DNA from: an uncultured Collinsella sp.
GTDB taxonomy: Bacteria > Actinomycetota > Coriobacteriia > Coriobacteriales > Coriobacteriaceae
Direction: 5' to 3'
Length of the DNA stretch: 24,423 nucleotides
Assembly (NCBI GenBank): GCA_900545505.1
Contig: UQZC01000003.1
Coordinates: 1-24,423, forward strand
Part shown: positions 22,856 through 24,423 of the stretch, piece after piece
Position numbering within the stretch: the stretch's first letter is position 1
Layout of the letters: each line of letters starts with the position of its first letter
Notes under the pieces: model-generated
Told to the model about the DNA's origin: nothing
What the model saw: only the letters and a program-made list of their open reading frames with translations
The model's database searches: none
Program-made: the position numbers and the translations under genes

Positions 22856-23410
22856 ATAGCTAAGTCTGATGACACCCGCATCAACGACGAGATCACTGCA
22901 TCTTCGTGCCGTTTGATTGGCGTCGATGGCTCTCAGCTCGGCCTGTTCGCCATCCGTGATGCCCAGCGCGTCGCCGACGATCAGGGTCTCGACCTGGTCG
23001 AGATCGCTCCCAACGCGGAGCCGCCGGTCTGCAAGGTCATGGACTACGGTAAGTTCAAGTACCAGCAGGCCATGAAGGCCAAGGCTGCTCGTAAGAACCA
23101 GTCCAAGGTCGAGGTCAAGGAAATGAAGTTCCGACCCAAGATCGACGTTGGCGACTACGAGACCAAGAAGGGCCACGTTCTGCGTTTCCTCAAGAAGGGC
23201 GCACGCGTTAAGATCACCATCATGTTCCGCGGCCGTGAGATGGCTCACCCGGAGCAGGGCCTTAACGTTCTCGAGCGTCTCGCCGAGGATCTCAAGCCTT
23301 ACGCTACGGTCGAGTCCAAGCCTAAGATGGAAGGCCGTAACATGCTTATGCTGCTCGCCCCGATTAAGGGCGCCTTCGATGAGGATAAAGCGGCAAGCGA
23401 TACCAAGTAA
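22856..23410 (+). CDS. infC: Translation initiation factor IF-3, apparent AUA start codon
   Basis: IF-3 binds the 30S subunit and checks the start codon and initiator tRNA. The 184-residue protein starts 'AKSDDTRINDEI' after the first codon, with the family blocks 'DLVEIAPNAEPPVCKVMDYGKFKYQ', 'KEMKFRPKIDVGDYETK', 'GARVKITIMFRGREMAHPEQG' and 'KPKMEGRNMLMLLAP'. A perfect GGAGG (22843-22847) lies 8 nt before ATA at 22856, whereas the in-frame ATG at 22841 overlaps that site and has no ribosome-binding site of its own. The true start is therefore probably AUA. Rare AUU/AUA/AUC starts are known for infC and allow IF-3 to repress its own translation. The gene leads rpmI and rplT. Confidence 0.9.
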   Translation: MAKSDDTRINDEITASSCRLIGVDGSQLGLFAIRDAQRVADDQGLDLVEIAPNAEPPVCKVMDYGKFKYQQAMKAKAARKNQSKVEVKEMKFRPKIDVGDYETKKGHVLRFLKKGARVKITIMFRGREMAHPEQGLNVLERLAEDLKPYATVESKPKMEGRNMLMLLAPIKGAFDEDKAASDTK

Positions 23411-23442
23411 CTAGTGTTCTGTAACCGATTAAGGAGTATTTC

Positions 23443-23634
23443 ATGCCTAAGATGAAGTCCCACAGCGGCACCAAGAAGCGTTTCCGCAAGACTGGTACCG
23501 GCAAGCTTATGCGCGCCAAGGCTTTCAAGAGCCACATCCTGAGCAAGAAGTCCACCAAGCGTAAGCGTGGCTTCCGTCAGGAGACCGAGATTGCCGCTGC
23601 CGACCGCAAGGTCATCAAGTCTCGTCTCGCCTAA
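23443..23634 (+). CDS. rpmI: 50S ribosomal protein L35
   Basis: A very basic 63-residue protein, 'MPKMKSHSGTKKRFRKTGTG' at its start, with the L35 pattern of Lys/Arg-rich loops and 'HILSKKSTKRKRGFR'. It is a component of the large ribosomal subunit. AAGGAG lies about 7 nt before the ATG. It sits between infC and rplT, as in most bacteria. Confidence 0.98.
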   Translation: MPKMKSHSGTKKRFRKTGTGKLMRAKAFKSHILSKKSTKRKRGFRQETEIAAADRKVIKSRLA

Positions 23635-23680
23635 GTTCGCGTTCCCGTTTTTCGTTTTACCGTCTAGGAGTTGATAGAAC

Positions 23681-24040
23681 ATGGCACGTATTAAGCGCGC
23701 TGTTGCCGCCAAGAAGAAGCGCCGTACCGTTATGCACCGTGCGAAGGGTTACTACGGTGCCGCTTCGCGTACTTACAAGCATGCTAAAGAGCAGGTCCAG
23801 CACTCCCTGCAGTATCAGTATCGTGATCGCCGCAACAAGAAGCGCGAGATCCGTTCTCTTTGGATCACTCGTATCAACGCTGCTGCTCGCCTGAACGACA
23901 TCTCTTACTCTCAGTTCATGCACGGCCTGAAGGTTGCCGGCATCGAGCTCGACCGCAAGGTCCTGGCTCAGATGGCTTACGAGGACATCGAGTCCTTCAA
24001 CGAGCTGGCTACCATCGCCAAGAAGGCTCTCGAGGCCTAA
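23681..24040 (+). CDS. rplT: 50S ribosomal protein L20
   Basis: A 119-residue basic protein with the L20 blocks 'MARIKRAVAAKKKRR', 'AKGYYGAASRTYKHAKEQV', 'DRRNKKREIRSLWITRINAA' and 'YSQFMHGLKVAGIELDRKVL'. It is needed early in 50S assembly and in several bacteria represses its own operon by binding mRNA; the leader at 22679-22836 is the natural place for that here. AGGAG precedes the ATG by about 10 nt. A terminator follows. Confidence 0.98.
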   Translation: MARIKRAVAAKKKRRTVMHRAKGYYGAASRTYKHAKEQVQHSLQYQYRDRRNKKREIRSLWITRINAAARLNDISYSQFMHGLKVAGIELDRKVLAQMAYEDIESFNELATIAKKALEA

Positions 24041-24061
24041 TAGATTCTCTTGAATCGCTAG

Positions 24062-24096
24062 GGGAGTGTCGCGTTGTGGCGGCGCTCCCTCTTTTT
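24062..24096 (+). terminator. Intrinsic terminator of the infC-rpmI-rplT operon
   Basis: An 11-bp stem (24062-24072 with 24079-24089) with two G-U pairs and loop GTTGTG is followed by TCTTTTT. Confidence 0.88.
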
Positions 24097-24423
24097 ATCT
24101 GAAGCGCGGTTTACATTGCTAAAAGCGCGGGTAGATAAACACTTACAGGTGACCGATCTCTATATATTCCTGAACCAAAGGGTCATCATCTGATACGTGC
24201 GGAAGATCCGCACCAGTCTTTCTATTACCTATAGAAAGCAATATGTTGTGTAGGACTTGTGAAGAGTGGAATTGACGTCCCACAGAGCTTCGCGGTCTGG
24301 CAATATATCTCCTTGCCGCGCGGCCCGGTGGAACCGGATCAGCCGCGCAGGCGTGCACCTTGAGAACCGGATACTGCGAGGATGGACACACCAGATGTGT
24401 CGCATCCGGGCAGACATCGAACC
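24097..24423 (+). other. Non-coding, hairpin-rich region, probably rRNA-operon leader
   Basis: No credible gene is seen. A TTTACA element (24110-24115) and GATAAA (24134-24139), 18 bp apart, make a weak promoter. Perfect hairpins follow: GTGCGGA-AGA-TCCGCAC near 24199-24215, CTTTCTAT/ATAGAAAG near 24219-24239, GCGCGGC/GCCGCGC near 24318-24345 and GGATGGACACA/TGTGTCGCATCC near 24380-24407. 'CACCTTGAGAACCGGATAC' near 24356-24374 resembles the TTGAGAACT-type element found before 16S and 23S genes of Gram-positives. The window stops about where an rRNA gene would be expected, which also fits a contig end in a repeated rRNA operon. Confidence 0.45.

Noticed and set aside
24143..24391. 82-codon open frame on the minus strand at the window end
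   Set aside because: No ribosome-binding site or family resemblance is seen, and the stretch is full of perfect hairpins typical of non-coding RNA.

Overview
The window looks like chromosomal DNA of a high-GC Gram-positive gut bacterium of the class Coriobacteriia, most likely Collinsella or a close relative. This is inferred from gene content, strong GGAGG ribosome-binding sites, G+C-rich codon use and the leucine-transport, Rel and infC-rpmI-rplT blocks; no rRNA body is present to prove it. Most genes are housekeeping or nutrient uptake. No prophage, CRISPR array or transposase is visible.

Layout. Bases 1-960 hold the 3' part of a cation/proton antiporter. A four-unit 62-bp palindromic array and a bidirectional terminator follow. 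On the minus strand lie a BaiA-like short-chain dehydrogenase broken by an apparent 14-bp deletion (1306-2041) and homoserine dehydrogenase (2256-3599). Bases 3850-10149 form a complete branched-chain amino acid ABC importer: two tandem substrate-binding lipoproteins, two permeases and two ATPases, closed by a strong terminator. Next come cutC and a DUF4931/GalT-like gene (a coupled pair), then a minus-strand bile acid:sodium symporter family transporter.

From 13107 the plus strand carries recJ, whose reading frame runs into a RecQ-like helicase. A frame break near 14973-14980 separates the two, and the helicase has no start of its own, so the ancestral gene was probably a RecJ-helicase fusion. 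A bifunctional Rel ((p)ppGpp synthetase/hydrolase), an MBL-fold hydrolase, class II fructose-bisphosphate aldolase and a cytosolic transglutaminase-like protein follow.

A tRNA-Leu(CAA) gene at 22322-22408 is followed by a second copy of its 3' end plus terminator, 184 bp downstream, which looks like an attachment-site scar. The last block is infC-rpmI-rplT. It has a structured leader ending in an intrinsic terminator and an apparent AUA start codon for IF3. The window ends in non-coding, hairpin-rich DNA that resembles the leader of an rRNA operon.

The most interesting points are the broken RecJ-RecQ-like fusion, the infC attenuator with its AUA start, the duplicated tRNA-Leu 3' end, the palindromic intergenic elements (975-1208, 10198-10266, 20613-20705) and the disrupted BaiA-like dehydrogenase. 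I found no clearly new multi-gene system. Two gene breaks in 24 kb could be real or could reflect assembly errors; the 14-bp gap in the dehydrogenase is harder to explain as a simple sequencing error.
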